A stretch of DNA of 64,000 bases from contig NZ_JAEKJB010000008.1 of NCBI RefSeq assembly GCF_016785095.1, positions 682,001 through 746,000 of the forward strand, given 5' to 3'. Shown here piece after piece: positions 17,407-25,540 of this stretch. The number at the start of each line of letters is the position of its first letter. The stretch's first letter is position 1. The notes under the pieces are model-generated. The model saw only the letters and a program-made list of their open reading frames with translations, ran no database searches and was not told where the DNA came from. The position numbers and the translations under genes were made by a program. Origin of the DNA: Alloalcanivorax marinus (lineage in GTDB: Bacteria > Pseudomonadota > Gammaproteobacteria > Pseudomonadales > Alcanivoracaceae).

Positions 17407-18980
17407 CAGGCCGGATCCGGGTCCACCGGATTGGCCGCCGTCACCGGATGGGCGGCGCCCACCCAGAGCGGGTGCGGCGCGGCCCGGCGCATACGGCGCC
17501 GGCGCAGGCGATCCACCAGGATCAGGCTGGCGGCCACCGCCAGCAGAGCGCCGTTAACCAGCAGGAAGTCCGGCTCCAGCCAGGTGTGGAAGCCTTCGAT
17601 GCCCCCCTGAACCAGCGGCGCCAGGATATAGAGACCGGCGCACAGCTTCGGCCACAGCCCGGCGGTGGTCAGCGGCGCGGCCCGGAAGGCGGCGACCAGG
17701 GCGACCAGTAGCGTGGCCAGAAAGGCAATTTTTTCCGCCGGGGCGGTCCACGCCTGCCAGGGTGAATACAGCATCGGTTTGCTGACGATGAACGCCATGG
17801 CCAGACCAGCCATGACGCCAAAGGTAACGCCCAGGGTCAGCCTGAGCATGAAGGCCGCGGAGCGGCTCGGACCCTGACGATCGGTGCGCCGCTCGCACCA
17901 CATGATATTGCCAGAGAAAAACAGCAGGCAGCCCAACAGGGCGAGAGCGAAATACATCAGCCGCACGAACAGGCCGCCATAGTCACCGAAGTGCAGGGAA
18001 TACACCGGTGCCATCAGGAAATGGTTGAAGGAGCGCTGGCCGGGGCCGCTGACGGTGAGCAGCTCGGCGTTGTCGCCGCGCATCACCACATGGGAATAGT
18101 GCGCCACCTTGCCGTGCACCGAACCGCCCACGTCCACCACCGCGTTCTCATCGCCGTACTGCTGCAGCTCGATCCAGCCCACATCCAGTTCCGGCATCGC
18201 TTCCCGGGCGCCGGCCAGGTAGTCGTCGATGCTGGCCATGGCGACGCGGGTGCCACTGGCTTCAGGGGTGGGCCAGGCTTCCGTGGCCTCGGTGAAGACG
18301 GACTGGAACCGGGGGCCGAATACCAGGGCCCCCATCACCAGGGTGACGATGGCCAGGCAGCCCATGGCGGCGCCGGTCCAGGCGAAAATCACATGGAAGG
18401 GATAGCTGATCACGCCCACCAGGTTGTGCAGGTTCTTCCAGTAGCGGCGCAGGTTGCCCTGGTGCTTGAGGGCGAAGAATTCCTTTTTGAGCCGCGACCA
18501 GTGGATCACCAGCCCACCGATCAGGGCGGCGCCATAGAGCACCGAAACAATGCCCATGACGTAGAGGCCAAACTTCGGAATAGCCAGTTCGTAATGCAGC
18601 TCGTTGACGAAATCGGACAGCCCGGAGCCGCCGGGGGGCGCCACCTTTTCGCCGGCATCGTTGAAGTCCGAGGCGTGCTCGGTACGCCAGACACCTTCGC
18701 CGTCCACGGTGTCCCGCCAGATGGCGGAGGGGTCGTCGCCGGGCACCAGGAACATCCATTGACCGGCGTCCGGATTGTTGGCCACCACGGTGTCCAGCAA
18801 CGCCTGCATGTTGGCGTCCGGGGCGGCGGCTTCCCGCGCCGCCGGCTCCTGCCAGTGATGCAGCTCGTGATGGAACATGTTCAGGGCACCGGCGAAGAAG
18901 GCCACGAACAGCGCCAACCCGGTGAGAATGCCCGCCCAGGCATGCAGATCAATATGGCGTTTCAGGGTCTCCGCGCGCAT
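17406..18980 (-). CDS. PepSY-associated TM helix protein (PiuB-like)
   Basis: 524 residues. The first helix is [21 protein letters not shown] (residues 14-35), typical of PepSY_TM proteins, then a periplasmic loop, further helices near 140-165, 190-225 and 340-370, and three more at the C-terminus. Members such as PiuB/FecR-neighbouring proteins are inner-membrane components of iron or siderophore uptake, possibly ferric reductases. It lies between two small DUF3325/DUF3649-like membrane genes and nfi, with one-base overlaps on both sides, and behind a Fur-box-like site. Confidence 0.85.
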   Translation of the reverse strand: MRAETLKRHIDLHAWAGILTGLALFVAFFAGALNMFHHELHHWQEPAAREAAAPDANMQALLDTVVANNPDAGQWMFLVPGDDPSAIWRDTVDGEGVWRTEHASDFNDAGEKVAPPGGSGLSDFVNELHYELAIPKFGLYVMGIVSVLYGAALIGGLVIHWSRLKKEFFALKHQGNLRRYWKNLHNLVGVISYPFHVIFAWTGAAMGCLAIVTLVMGALVFGPRFQSVFTEATEAWPTPEASGTRVAMASIDDYLAGAREAMPELDVGWIELQQYGDENAVVDVGGSVHGKVAHYSHVVMRGDNAELLTVSGPGQRSFNHFLMAPVYSLHFGDYGGLFVRLMYFALALLGCLLFFSGNIMWCERRTDRQGPSRSAAFMLRLTLGVTFGVMAGLAMAFIVSKPMLYSPWQAWTAPAEKIAFLATLLVALVAAFRAAPLTTAGLWPKLCAGLYILAPLVQGGIEGFHTWLEPDFLLVNGALLAVAASLILVDRLRRRRMRRAAPHPLWVGAAHPVTAANPVDPDPA

Positions 18981-19234
18981 CAGGCTCCCCCGTACAGGCT
19001 GGTGGTTTGCAGTAACAGCCAGGCCAGGCCGTTGGCCGCCAGCAGGCCAATGCCGGCGCGCCAGGGCGTGCGCGCCATGCCGGAGAGCACGATCAAAAGC
19101 GCCCAGACCAGCAGCGACAGCAGCATCATCAGCACCAGCCAGTCGCGCCAGTCAATCGGCAATATGGCGGCCAGCAGACCGCACAGCATCATCGCCAGGG
19201 GCAAGCCCAGCACGGAGCCCAGCAAGCCCCTCAT
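18980..19234 (-). CDS. Small membrane protein, DUF3649-like
   Basis: 84 residues from ATG 19234, which overlaps the stop of the preceding gene by four bases (ATGA). Two to three hydrophobic helices: GLPLAMMLCGLLAAILPI, WLVLMMLLSLLVWALLIVL and GIGLLAANGLAWLLLQ. Small proteins of this type sit beside PepSY_TM genes in iron-uptake operons of pseudomonads and relatives. Assignment to DUF3649 is from memory of size, position and helix pattern and is not certain. Confidence 0.65.
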   Translation of the reverse strand: MRGLLGSVLGLPLAMMLCGLLAAILPIDWRDWLVLMMLLSLLVWALLIVLSGMARTPWRAGIGLLAANGLAWLLLQTTSLYGGA

Positions 19235-19521
19235 ACCCGCCCCCTGGAGGTCTTGCGGCGACCGGCCCGGTAACTGTCCACCCAATGGCCGACCAGCATT
19301 GGCAGCCCCATCGCCCCCAGGGCGAATACCCACAGCGCGGTGAACAGCCCCACGCCGGGCCCCAGGTGCCAACCCCAACCGGCGAAAGCGCCGGCCACCA
19401 TCACCAGCCCGGCGAGCCGGGCAGCCGGTGGTAACGGGCGGTCCAGCGCCCGTTGCTGGCGATCGGAGAGATATAGCAGGAAGGTGCCGGCGAGCAGCAC
19501 GGCGGAGAGAAGAAGCAGCAT
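19231..19521 (-). CDS. Small membrane protein, DUF3325-like
   Basis: 96 residues from ATG 19521. A TTG 63 bases upstream is in frame but would put the Fur-box-like site inside the gene, so ATG is preferred. Three helices: LLLLSAVLLAGTFLLYLS, LAGLVMVAGAFAGWGW and GLFTALWVFALGAMGLPMLV. The arginine-rich tail RAGRRKTSRGRV should be cytoplasmic. It is the first gene of a coupled operon with the DUF3649-like, PepSY and nfi genes. Confidence 0.65.
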   Translation of the reverse strand: MLLLLSAVLLAGTFLLYLSDRQQRALDRPLPPAARLAGLVMVAGAFAGWGWHLGPGVGLFTALWVFALGAMGLPMLVGHWVDSYRAGRRKTSRGRV

Positions 19522-19541
19522 AAGGCGCGCACGGGGATCTT

Positions 19542-19560
19542 GATAACGATTCGCATTTAT
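19542..19560 (-). promoter_or_regulatory. Fur-box-like site
   Basis: GATAACGATTCGCATTTAT resembles the Fur consensus GATAATGATAATCATTATC, matching in the outer GATAA, the GAT and the CATT blocks. It lies about 20 bases upstream of the first ATG of the PepSY operon, where Fur binding would block transcription when iron is plentiful. Confidence 0.6.
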
Positions 19561-19595
19561 ACGCGCCCGGGCCTGCCCGGTCAATGGAAGGCCGG

Positions 19596-20159
19596 TTACA
19601 GCGACGCCAGTGCTTGTTCCGCGGCGGCCACCCGCGCCGCGTCCAGCCCGGCGCCGTCCAACTGGTCCCGGTCAGGCACCCAGACATCGGCGAAGCGGGC
19701 GGCATCCGCCACCGCCATCTCAGCGGTCAGCAACGGCAATTCATGGAGCTGGCCTTGCAGGCCATCGGCGCGGGACACCGCCTGCAACCAACCGGCGGGG
19801 CGCTGATGCAGGCGCACGCCGGGAAGCATCAGTTGTTCCACCGATTCACTCACCGCGCAATGCAACAGGGCATCGCGCTGCCGGCTGGCGCCTTGTCGCC
19901 ACAGCGCCGAGCCGCCCACCACCACCACGGACGGAAAGGTGCGGGCCAAGGCCAGGCAGAGATGGGGCTCCTCCGGTACTTCAGCGCCGTTGAGGCGGAT
20001 GAATACCGGTCGCGGCGGCGCCACCTGACGCACCTGGCCGCTTTCCAACCAGCGACGCGCCAATTCCATGGCGGCGTTCTCGTCACCATCGAGTTGCTGT
20101 TTCAGATCCGCCAGGGTGAACACCATGGGCAGGCGGCCACCCTCCAGCAGGCCGCTCAT
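19596..20159 (-). CDS. Hypothetical protein
   Basis: 187 residues from ATG 20159, which overlaps the upstream gene's stop (ATGA); ATG 20126 is an alternative. The N-terminus FTLADLKQQLDGDENAAMEL could be a small winged helix, and VVVVGGSALW in the middle is a hydrophobic strand-turn. The general layout recalls AbiEi-like antitoxin proteins, but I cannot support that call. Soluble, no signal peptide. It is co-transcribed with the arginine-rich protein before it and lies next to the divergent iron operon promoter. Confidence 0.6.
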   Translation of the reverse strand: MSGLLEGGRLPMVFTLADLKQQLDGDENAAMELARRWLESGQVRQVAPPRPVFIRLNGAEVPEEPHLCLALARTFPSVVVVGGSALWRQGASRQRDALLHCAVSESVEQLMLPGVRLHQRPAGWLQAVSRADGLQGQLHELPLLTAEMAVADAARFADVWVPDRDQLDGAGLDAARVAAAEQALASL

Positions 20160-20755
20160 GGATCCATCGCCCGGCTGGCGCTGTTATTGAGACCAAGCCA
20201 GCCGCGTACCCTCAACAACCGACCCAGCAGCCAGCACACCACCGCGATGCGACCGGCCTCGGCGGTCAACCGGTCCCGCTCGTCGCTGAGATGCCGTACA
20301 TTCTCTTCGAGAACCCGGCTGCAACGCCGCAGTTCCTCGCTGAGCGGCGGATGGCTGAGCCCCAGGGTCAACAAACGCCCCTGGAAATCCTCGATCTGCG
20401 CCACATAGGCGCGGTCGACCACGCTGAACGCGCTGAGACGCTGAATGCCCGCGCGGCGCTGATGGCGGCGCCCGGGCCGTTCCTTGCGCCCCGCGCCAAA
20501 CCAGCCGCCCAGCATGTGCAGGAACCGCCACCACAGCGGGCGCCGCTCGCCGGCGCGCAGATACCAACCCCAGGCTTGCAGGCGGGCGATGTCGTAACGT
20601 AATTCACGCAGCCGCTGCTGGCGGCCACGACGCGGGCCCACGCCCGCCCGGTACACCACCAGATACTCACGCAACGCCAGGGCCCGGTTCTCCACCGCGT
20701 CCACGGCCAGCCGGGGCGACGACTCCGGCCCTGCCCACTTCACCTGGGTTCCCAT
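20156..20755 (-). CDS. Hypothetical arginine-rich protein
   Basis: 199 residues from ATG 20755 with GGGAG seven bases upstream. The first half is strikingly rich in arginine and tryptophan (RRGRQQRLRELRYDI, RRPLWWRFLHMLGGWFGAGRK), followed by a probable coiled coil around 140-170 (SRVLEENVRHLSDERDRL) and a hydrophobic segment VVCWLLGRLL near the C-terminus that may touch the membrane. I do not recognise the family. It is translationally coupled to the next gene by a four-base overlap. Confidence 0.6.
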   Translation of the reverse strand: MGTQVKWAGPESSPRLAVDAVENRALALREYLVVYRAGVGPRRGRQQRLRELRYDIARLQAWGWYLRAGERRPLWWRFLHMLGGWFGAGRKERPGRRHQRRAGIQRLSAFSVVDRAYVAQIEDFQGRLLTLGLSHPPLSEELRRCSRVLEENVRHLSDERDRLTAEAGRIAVVCWLLGRLLRVRGWLGLNNSASRAMDP

Positions 20756-20962
20756 CGGGCAACTCCCTTTATTGATAAGGTCGACGCGGAAGCGAAAATC
20801 ACCGCCGCCCGAGCAACCTGAATACTCTATCCAGTGGACGCGGGGGCACCAAAGACACAAACGGTCAGGATTGCGTGAAGGGATGTAGTGGAATGTATCC
20901 CAACGCAAAAAATTGCCGCCAAATTATTCGCACCCCGGTCGCCCGGCCCGGACCAAACGGAC

Positions 20963-21007
20963 AAAAAAAACCGCCGGGGGACAGCATCCCCCAGCGGCTC
21001 TTTTTTT
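20963..21007. terminator. Bidirectional intrinsic terminator
   Basis: Stem CCGC-GGGGGA / TCCCCC-GCGG (20971-20997) with loop CAGCA and one mismatch, flanked by A8 on the left and T7 on the right. On the minus strand it ends the small lipoprotein gene; in the gap 20756-21026 no other feature is clear. Confidence 0.88.
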
Positions 21008-21026
21008 CATGGCGAAAAAGCGACGG

Positions 21027-21263
21027 TTACTTACCGTCCCCATCCATGGCTTCGCCCATTTCCTCGCCTGCTTCCTTGGTTTCATCCCAGGCATCACCCA
21101 TCTCTTCACCGGCCTCCTCCATGGGGCCTTGTTCGGTGACTTCATCGACGGCATTGTCGGCTTTCTCGCCGGCTTTCTCCATCGGGCCTTGCTGGTCGCA
21201 ACCGGCCAGGCCGAGCATGGCGCCAAACATGATGGCTACAAGTCCTTTGCTGAACGTACGCAT
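21027..21263 (-). CDS. Small acidic repeat lipoprotein
   Basis: 78 residues from ATG 21263. Signal GLVAIMFGAMLGLAGC ends in a lipobox with Cys near residue 22. The mature part is made of imperfect helical repeats (GPMEKAGEKADNAVDEV, GPMEEAGEEMGDAWDE, KEAGEEMGEAMD), strongly acidic and likely a short coiled coil. It may be a cell-envelope stress or spacer lipoprotein; no function can be given. It has its own strong terminator, which suggests an independently expressed small gene. Confidence 0.8.
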   Translation of the reverse strand: MRTFSKGLVAIMFGAMLGLAGCDQQGPMEKAGEKADNAVDEVTEQGPMEEAGEEMGDAWDETKEAGEEMGEAMDGDGK

Positions 21264-21355
21264 GGTCACTCCTCGACGTGTCGTGAACGTTGATGAGCAA
21301 TCTAGCGTCACGATCGACGCCTGAACAGAGAGAGCCCCCCGGATTTTCCTGTATT

Positions 21356-22378
21356 TTACGAATCCTCCGCGACGCCGACCCGGTAGCGAGTCAATGGCGA
21401 AAGGTTAAGAACCTTGTGCACCAGGTAGATCACGGTGAGCGCCACCAGCACCGCCACGGCAATGGAACTGAACCGGTACAGAGTGGCGTAGATGGCGTCG
21501 CCCGACGGCGTCAGATACTGCCCGAAAATCACCGCGATAGTGGTACAAGCGGCGAAGCCGGCACCGGAGCGCCCCTCCAGCAAATGCTGCCGGGCGCACA
21601 CCATCATCGCCACCCAGTACAGCGGCGCCGAGAGCATCCAGTAACCGTACCAGTTGTACAGCACAAGCTGGATCACCAGCGCCAGGTTACAGCCGATCAG
21701 CACCCCCACCGCCCGCCGGCCACCGTATTCGGCGGCGCCGGCGAAGCTCATCGGGAACAGCATCAGCAAGGTGGTGACCTGGGCCGAGAGAGAATCGCTC
21801 AGCGAGAAGGTCTGGAATACCACGAAACTGACCGTGGCCACGGTGGCGCCCAGCAACACCTGATGACGCCGTTGAGCATCGCTTTTGGCTTCCTCCGGTG
21901 GTGGCGGCGTCGCCTGGCGCGGCGGCAACAACGTGCCCAGCAGCCAGGCCAACGCCACGGTGAACAGGGCCGCCGCCAGGTTGGCCTTGGCCATCCCGGT
22001 GACATCCAGGTCCGGGTAACTGGCGAAGTGGAACAGCACGCTGGCGGCCACCAGCCCCTGGGCACCAAACAGGAAGTACGGGCCGCTGGCCATGCACCGG
22101 AAGCGAATCGCGAACAGCATCCATACCAGCGGCGTGATCAACAGCGGGCGGTCACCGAACAGTCCGCTGATCAGATAGACCTCCACGATGTTGATCACCG
22201 CCGCCGCGATGAACTGGAAGCTGGCGTGCAGGTTGATGCGCGGCACCATGGCCAGCAGCAGCACCGGATACACGCAAAAGAACAGCCCGGTGGTCCAGGT
22301 GGTCAGATGCATGAACACATAACCCGCCAGCGAACCCAGACTGATGCGCAGGCAATGGCGCAGTTGATCGTCGTTCAT
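21356..22378 (-). CDS. FUSC/DUF2955-family membrane protein
   Basis: 340 residues with about ten hydrophobic helices in two sets of five (residues 15-145 and 175-325) separated by the proline-rich cytoplasmic segment PPRQATPPPPEEAKSDAQRR. This is the DUF2955 form of the aromatic-acid exporter (FUSC, AaeB-like) fold. It starts three bases after the stop of the HlyD-type gene, so the two probably form an efflux pump for small organic acids or drugs. No outer-membrane factor gene is adjacent. Confidence 0.8.
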   Translation of the reverse strand: MNDDQLRHCLRISLGSLAGYVFMHLTTWTTGLFFCVYPVLLLAMVPRINLHASFQFIAAAVINIVEVYLISGLFGDRPLLITPLVWMLFAIRFRCMASGPYFLFGAQGLVAASVLFHFASYPDLDVTGMAKANLAAALFTVALAWLLGTLLPPRQATPPPPEEAKSDAQRRHQVLLGATVATVSFVVFQTFSLSDSLSAQVTTLLMLFPMSFAGAAEYGGRRAVGVLIGCNLALVIQLVLYNWYGYWMLSAPLYWVAMMVCARQHLLEGRSGAGFAACTTIAVIFGQYLTPSGDAIYATLYRFSSIAVAVLVALTVIYLVHKVLNLSPLTRYRVGVAEDS

Positions 22379-22381
22379 GGT

Positions 22382-23458
22382 TCAGTACAGGTAATGCAAC
22401 AGGGCCAGGGCACGGATCTGCACCCAGCCGCAGGCACGAGCCACGGCGGCGGCCACGCCGCCGTCGGGATAGAGCTGCACGGTGGCCCGCGCGCCCACCA
22501 TCAGCGCCCGCTGCGAGGGCGGATCGATCAGCACCAGCCGTACCCGGGCGCGCTGGGCGTCGCGCACCCAGCGATCGCTGTCCTCAACCAGGGCCAGAGT
22601 ACCGTCCGGCGTACCCTGGCCCTGACGAACGCCCCAGCCCCGGGTGCCCACCCGGGCCTGAAACACTCGCCCCGGGAGCGCGTCGAACACCACCTCGGCC
22701 CGGTCACCTTCACGGGTATGGCGCAGACTCTTTTCGCGGAAATCCGCCGCCACCCAGGCGGGCTCGTCGGACACCAGGCTGAGCACCGGCTCCCGCGCCC
22801 GGGCGTAATGGCCCACCTGCAGTTGCCGATCGGTGACCACGCCGGCGAGCGGCGCTTTCACCTCGGTACGCCCCAGTTGCAGCTTGGCGGTTTCCAACTG
22901 GTTCATGGCCCGCGCCAGAGTCAGATTGTCCCGGTCACCATCACCGAGCCGGGTGCTCAGCCTGGTGGCTTCCGCCCGTGCCGCTTCCAGCTCCGCCCGC
23001 GCCTGCTCCACGGCCACGCGCACTTCCTCCCATTGCTGCCGGGATACCGCGCCGCTGCGATGCAGATTGTCCAGGCGCCGCTGTTTACGCCGCGCTTCTT
23101 CCAGGGTGGCGCGGGCACCGGCCACCCCGGCCCGGGCGCCGGCCAACTCCGCCAGCATCACCGTGTTGTCCTGAGCGGCACTGGCCACCGCCAGCTCAGC
23201 GGCATCCCGGGCCAGCCGGTAGTCCCGTTCATCGACCCGGAACAGCACCTCGCCCCGCCGTACCCGGTCGCCGTCGGCCACCGGCACGTCCATCACCTGG
23301 CCGTCCACCTGGGCCGCCACCTGAACCACATAACGCTGCGCCCGCGCCAGAGTGGTCATGGGCGCGTGGAGGTCCATCCAGACCACATAGATAAAAATCA
23401 AGAAAAACGCCGCCAGGGCCAGGCGCACCCAGCGGCCGAAACGCTGTTCAGGGGTCAT
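22382..23458 (-). CDS. HlyD-family periplasmic adaptor (AaeA/EmrA-like)
   Basis: 358 residues; ATG 23458 is preceded by GGAGAGTGGA. One N-terminal helix (LALAAFFLIFIYVVWM), then the biotinyl-lipoyl half VVQVAAQVDGQVMDVPVADGDRVRRG, a long alpha-helical hairpin (residues 90-190) and the second lipoyl half VKAPLAGVVTDRQLQVGHYA. It links the inner-membrane DUF2955 protein to an outer-membrane channel. It is the first gene of the efflux pair and is divergent from the lipase-like gene across a 131-base region with a perfect palindrome. Confidence 0.88.
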   Translation of the reverse strand: MTPEQRFGRWVRLALAAFFLIFIYVVWMDLHAPMTTLARAQRYVVQVAAQVDGQVMDVPVADGDRVRRGEVLFRVDERDYRLARDAAELAVASAAQDNTVMLAELAGARAGVAGARATLEEARRKQRRLDNLHRSGAVSRQQWEEVRVAVEQARAELEAARAEATRLSTRLGDGDRDNLTLARAMNQLETAKLQLGRTEVKAPLAGVVTDRQLQVGHYARAREPVLSLVSDEPAWVAADFREKSLRHTREGDRAEVVFDALPGRVFQARVGTRGWGVRQGQGTPDGTLALVEDSDRWVRDAQRARVRLVLIDPPSQRALMVGARATVQLYPDGGVAAAVARACGWVQIRALALLHYLY

Positions 23459-23510
23459 TCCACTCTCCAAGGCTGGAATGAATATTGTATCAAATGAAAC
23501 CAATTTGCTG

Positions 23511-23524
23511 TGACCAATTGGTCA
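23511..23524. promoter_or_regulatory. Perfect palindromic operator TGACCAATTGGTCA
   Basis: A 14-base perfect palindrome in the divergent gap between the efflux operon and the hydrolase gene. On the minus strand a good -10 (TACAAT, complement of 23484-23489) lies about 25 bases downstream, so a bound dimer would cover the upstream promoter element. Regulator unknown; none is encoded next to it. Confidence 0.5.
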
Positions 23525-23589
23525 GCGCCCCGGGGCATCGCATTTACGCCGGGCAGGCCCTAACATCGGAGCGCGAAAAAGGAGTGTCC

Positions 23590-24687
23590 ATGAAAGGTTT
23601 TGGCGAGCAGGTGGGCGGCCTGGCCCAGTTGGCCACCGCCCTGGGCGGCGAGGTAACCCGGGTGGTGCAGGACATGCACGGTGCCATTGCCCGTCCGTTC
23701 ATGCCCGTCCGGCGCGACCGCCCCGCCGCGCCTCTGGTGTACGGCTCGATCCGCTACGGCCTGCACCAAGCGGGCCGGCTGGCCACCCTGGCCCGCGTGG
23801 CCGCCGATCCACGGCACGAGGCGGACGGCAGCCTGGATCTGCGCAGCGCGGTCAACGGCGTGTTCGGCCAGGTACTGGACCTCCAGGGCAGCGATTATGC
23901 GCTGCCCTTGGCTCTGCTACCGGCGCCACCGTCCCTGGAGCGCCGTACTCTGGTGCTGTTCGTGCACGGCCTGTGTCTCAACGAGCGTTGCTGGGACAAT
24001 CCCGCCGCGACCGATTTCCAGCGCTGGGCGGGGCCGGCTCTGGACGCCCACACCCGTTTTCTGCGCTACAACACCGGCCTGCACATTTCCGAGAACGGCC
24101 TGGCCCTGGCCGACCTGCTGCGTGGTACCGCCCTGCCCGAGCGGCTGATTCTGGTAGGTCATAGCATGGGCGGCCTGGTTTCCCGTAGCGCCCTGCATCA
24201 GGGGCGCGCCCGCGGCGATACCTGGGTGAACAAGGTCAGCCATCTGGCCTGCCTGGGCTCGCCCCACCAGGGCGCGGTGCTGGAACGGCTGGGCAACCAG
24301 GCCAACCGCCTGCTGGGACTGACGCCCTACTCCCGCCCGCTAATGCGGCTCGGCAATCTGCGTTCCGACGGTATCCGTGACCTGCGCTTTGGCTATGTGC
24401 TGGAGGAGCAATGGCGCGATCGCCCCCTGGACGAGCCCCGCCCCAGCCTCAAGGTGCCTCTGGACCCCGATGTGGAACAGCTGTTTCTGGCCGGCAGCCT
24501 CAGCGACGAAAGCAGCGCCGCGCCGCTGGGCGACTGGCTGGTGCGGGTGGACAGCGCCCTGGCCGAACGCCTCTACCCGGGCGCCACCAATCTGACCCGC
24601 CGGCTGCTCCACCGCATGGGCCACATGGCCATGCTCGAAGACCCGCGCACCTACGACTGCCTGAAGGAGTGGCTACCGCGCCCATGA
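23590..24687 (+). CDS. Lipase-like alpha/beta hydrolase
   Basis: 365 residues from ATG 23590, which follows GGAG. A helical N-terminal part of about 110 residues precedes the hydrolase core: LVLFVHGLCLNERCWD forms the oxyanion loop, GHSMGG carries nucleophile Ser192, and the C-terminal GHMAML region offers the catalytic histidine. The arrangement recalls PGAP1-like lipases/esterases. No signal peptide is evident. It overlaps the methyltransferase gene by four bases and shares its promoter region with the efflux operon. Confidence 0.85.
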   Translation: MKGFGEQVGGLAQLATALGGEVTRVVQDMHGAIARPFMPVRRDRPAAPLVYGSIRYGLHQAGRLATLARVAADPRHEADGSLDLRSAVNGVFGQVLDLQGSDYALPLALLPAPPSLERRTLVLFVHGLCLNERCWDNPAATDFQRWAGPALDAHTRFLRYNTGLHISENGLALADLLRGTALPERLILVGHSMGGLVSRSALHQGRARGDTWVNKVSHLACLGSPHQGAVLERLGNQANRLLGLTPYSRPLMRLGNLRSDGIRDLRFGYVLEEQWRDRPLDEPRPSLKVPLDPDVEQLFLAGSLSDESSAAPLGDWLVRVDSALAERLYPGATNLTRRLLHRMGHMAMLEDPRTYDCLKEWLPRP

Positions 24688-25328
24688 CCGCTTGCTGCCT
24701 GTGCGGGCACCCTCACACCACCTTGTTCGCCACCGTGGAAGGCCGGCGTTACCTGCGCTGCGGTGCCTGCCGGCTGACCTTCCTGAGCCGTGCCCAGTTG
24801 CCCGACCGGGCCGAGGAAAAACGGCAATACGATCTGCACCGCAACGATCCGGATGATGCCGGGTACCGACGCTTTCTTGGTCAATTGGCGGAGCCACTGA
24901 TGGAACGCCTGCCGGCGCGGGCGCGGGGGCTGGATTTCGGCTGCGGGCCAGGGCCGGCCCTGGCCAGGATGCTGGAGGAGGCGGGCTTCGCGATGCGGGT
25001 CTGGGACCCGATTTACGCGGACCAGCCGGATGCCCTGGCCGGCCCCTATGATTTCGTCACCTGCACGGAGGTGCTGGAACACCTGCATCAGCCGGCCGGC
25101 GAGTGGGCCCGGTTCCAGACGCTGGTGGCGCCCGGCGGCTGGCTGGGCGTCATGACCCGGTTTCTCACCGATGACGGCCATTTCCCGCGCTGGCACTATC
25201 GGCGCGACCCCACCCATGTGTGTTTCTGGCAGCCACACACCTTCCGCTGGCTGGCGAACCGGGACGGCTGGGACGTGGTGCACCTGGCCAATCCGGTGGT
25301 GTTGCTGCGGCGCCGGGAAGGCGCCTGA
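24684..25328 (+). CDS. Class I SAM-dependent methyltransferase with N-terminal zinc-binding cysteines
   Basis: 214 residues from ATG 24684 (ATGA overlap with the hydrolase stop). The N-terminus carries two cysteine pairs, CCLCGH and RCGAC, likely a zinc ribbon. The SAM-binding motif I is GLDFGCGPGPAL near residue 76, followed by VTCTEVLEHLHQP (post-I region) and LVAPGGWLGVMT, as in Methyltransf_11/23 proteins. The substrate is unknown. Coupling to the lipase-like gene suggests a shared role on a small molecule or lipid. Confidence 0.87.
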   Translation: MTACCLCGHPHTTLFATVEGRRYLRCGACRLTFLSRAQLPDRAEEKRQYDLHRNDPDDAGYRRFLGQLAEPLMERLPARARGLDFGCGPGPALARMLEEAGFAMRVWDPIYADQPDALAGPYDFVTCTEVLEHLHQPAGEWARFQTLVAPGGWLGVMTRFLTDDGHFPRWHYRRDPTHVCFWQPHTFRWLANRDGWDVVHLANPVVLLRRREGA

Positions 25329-25340
25329 AGGCGACGGCCT

Positions 25341-25442
25341 TCAGCCAGCGACCAGCAGTGCCGCCAGCACGGCGATCAACGCCAGCGGGATGATGATGAT
25401 GAGACCGCGGGTGACGCGGCCAAGCCAATAGGACCAGTGCAT
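25341..25442 (-). CDS. 33-residue single-helix membrane protein
   Basis: A short frame from ATG 25442 with a strong GGAGG seven bases upstream. The product begins MHWSYWLGRVTRG and continues as one unbroken hydrophobic helix (LIIIIPLALIAVLAALLVAG) to the stop. Arginines sit only before the helix, which predicts an N-in orientation. Size and form resemble small inner-membrane regulators of transporters, but no homologue is recognised. It faces the methyltransferase stop and lies downstream of the GNAT gene on the same strand. Confidence 0.6.
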   Translation of the reverse strand: MHWSYWLGRVTRGLIIIIPLALIAVLAALLVAG

Positions 25443-25540
25443 AATCGAGCCTCCGAAGGACTCGACTGTAGACCGGTCTTCACGTCCTCTTCATGGCCCA
25501 AAGGTATGAGAGCTACGATTTTTTACAAAGACGGTGCCGG

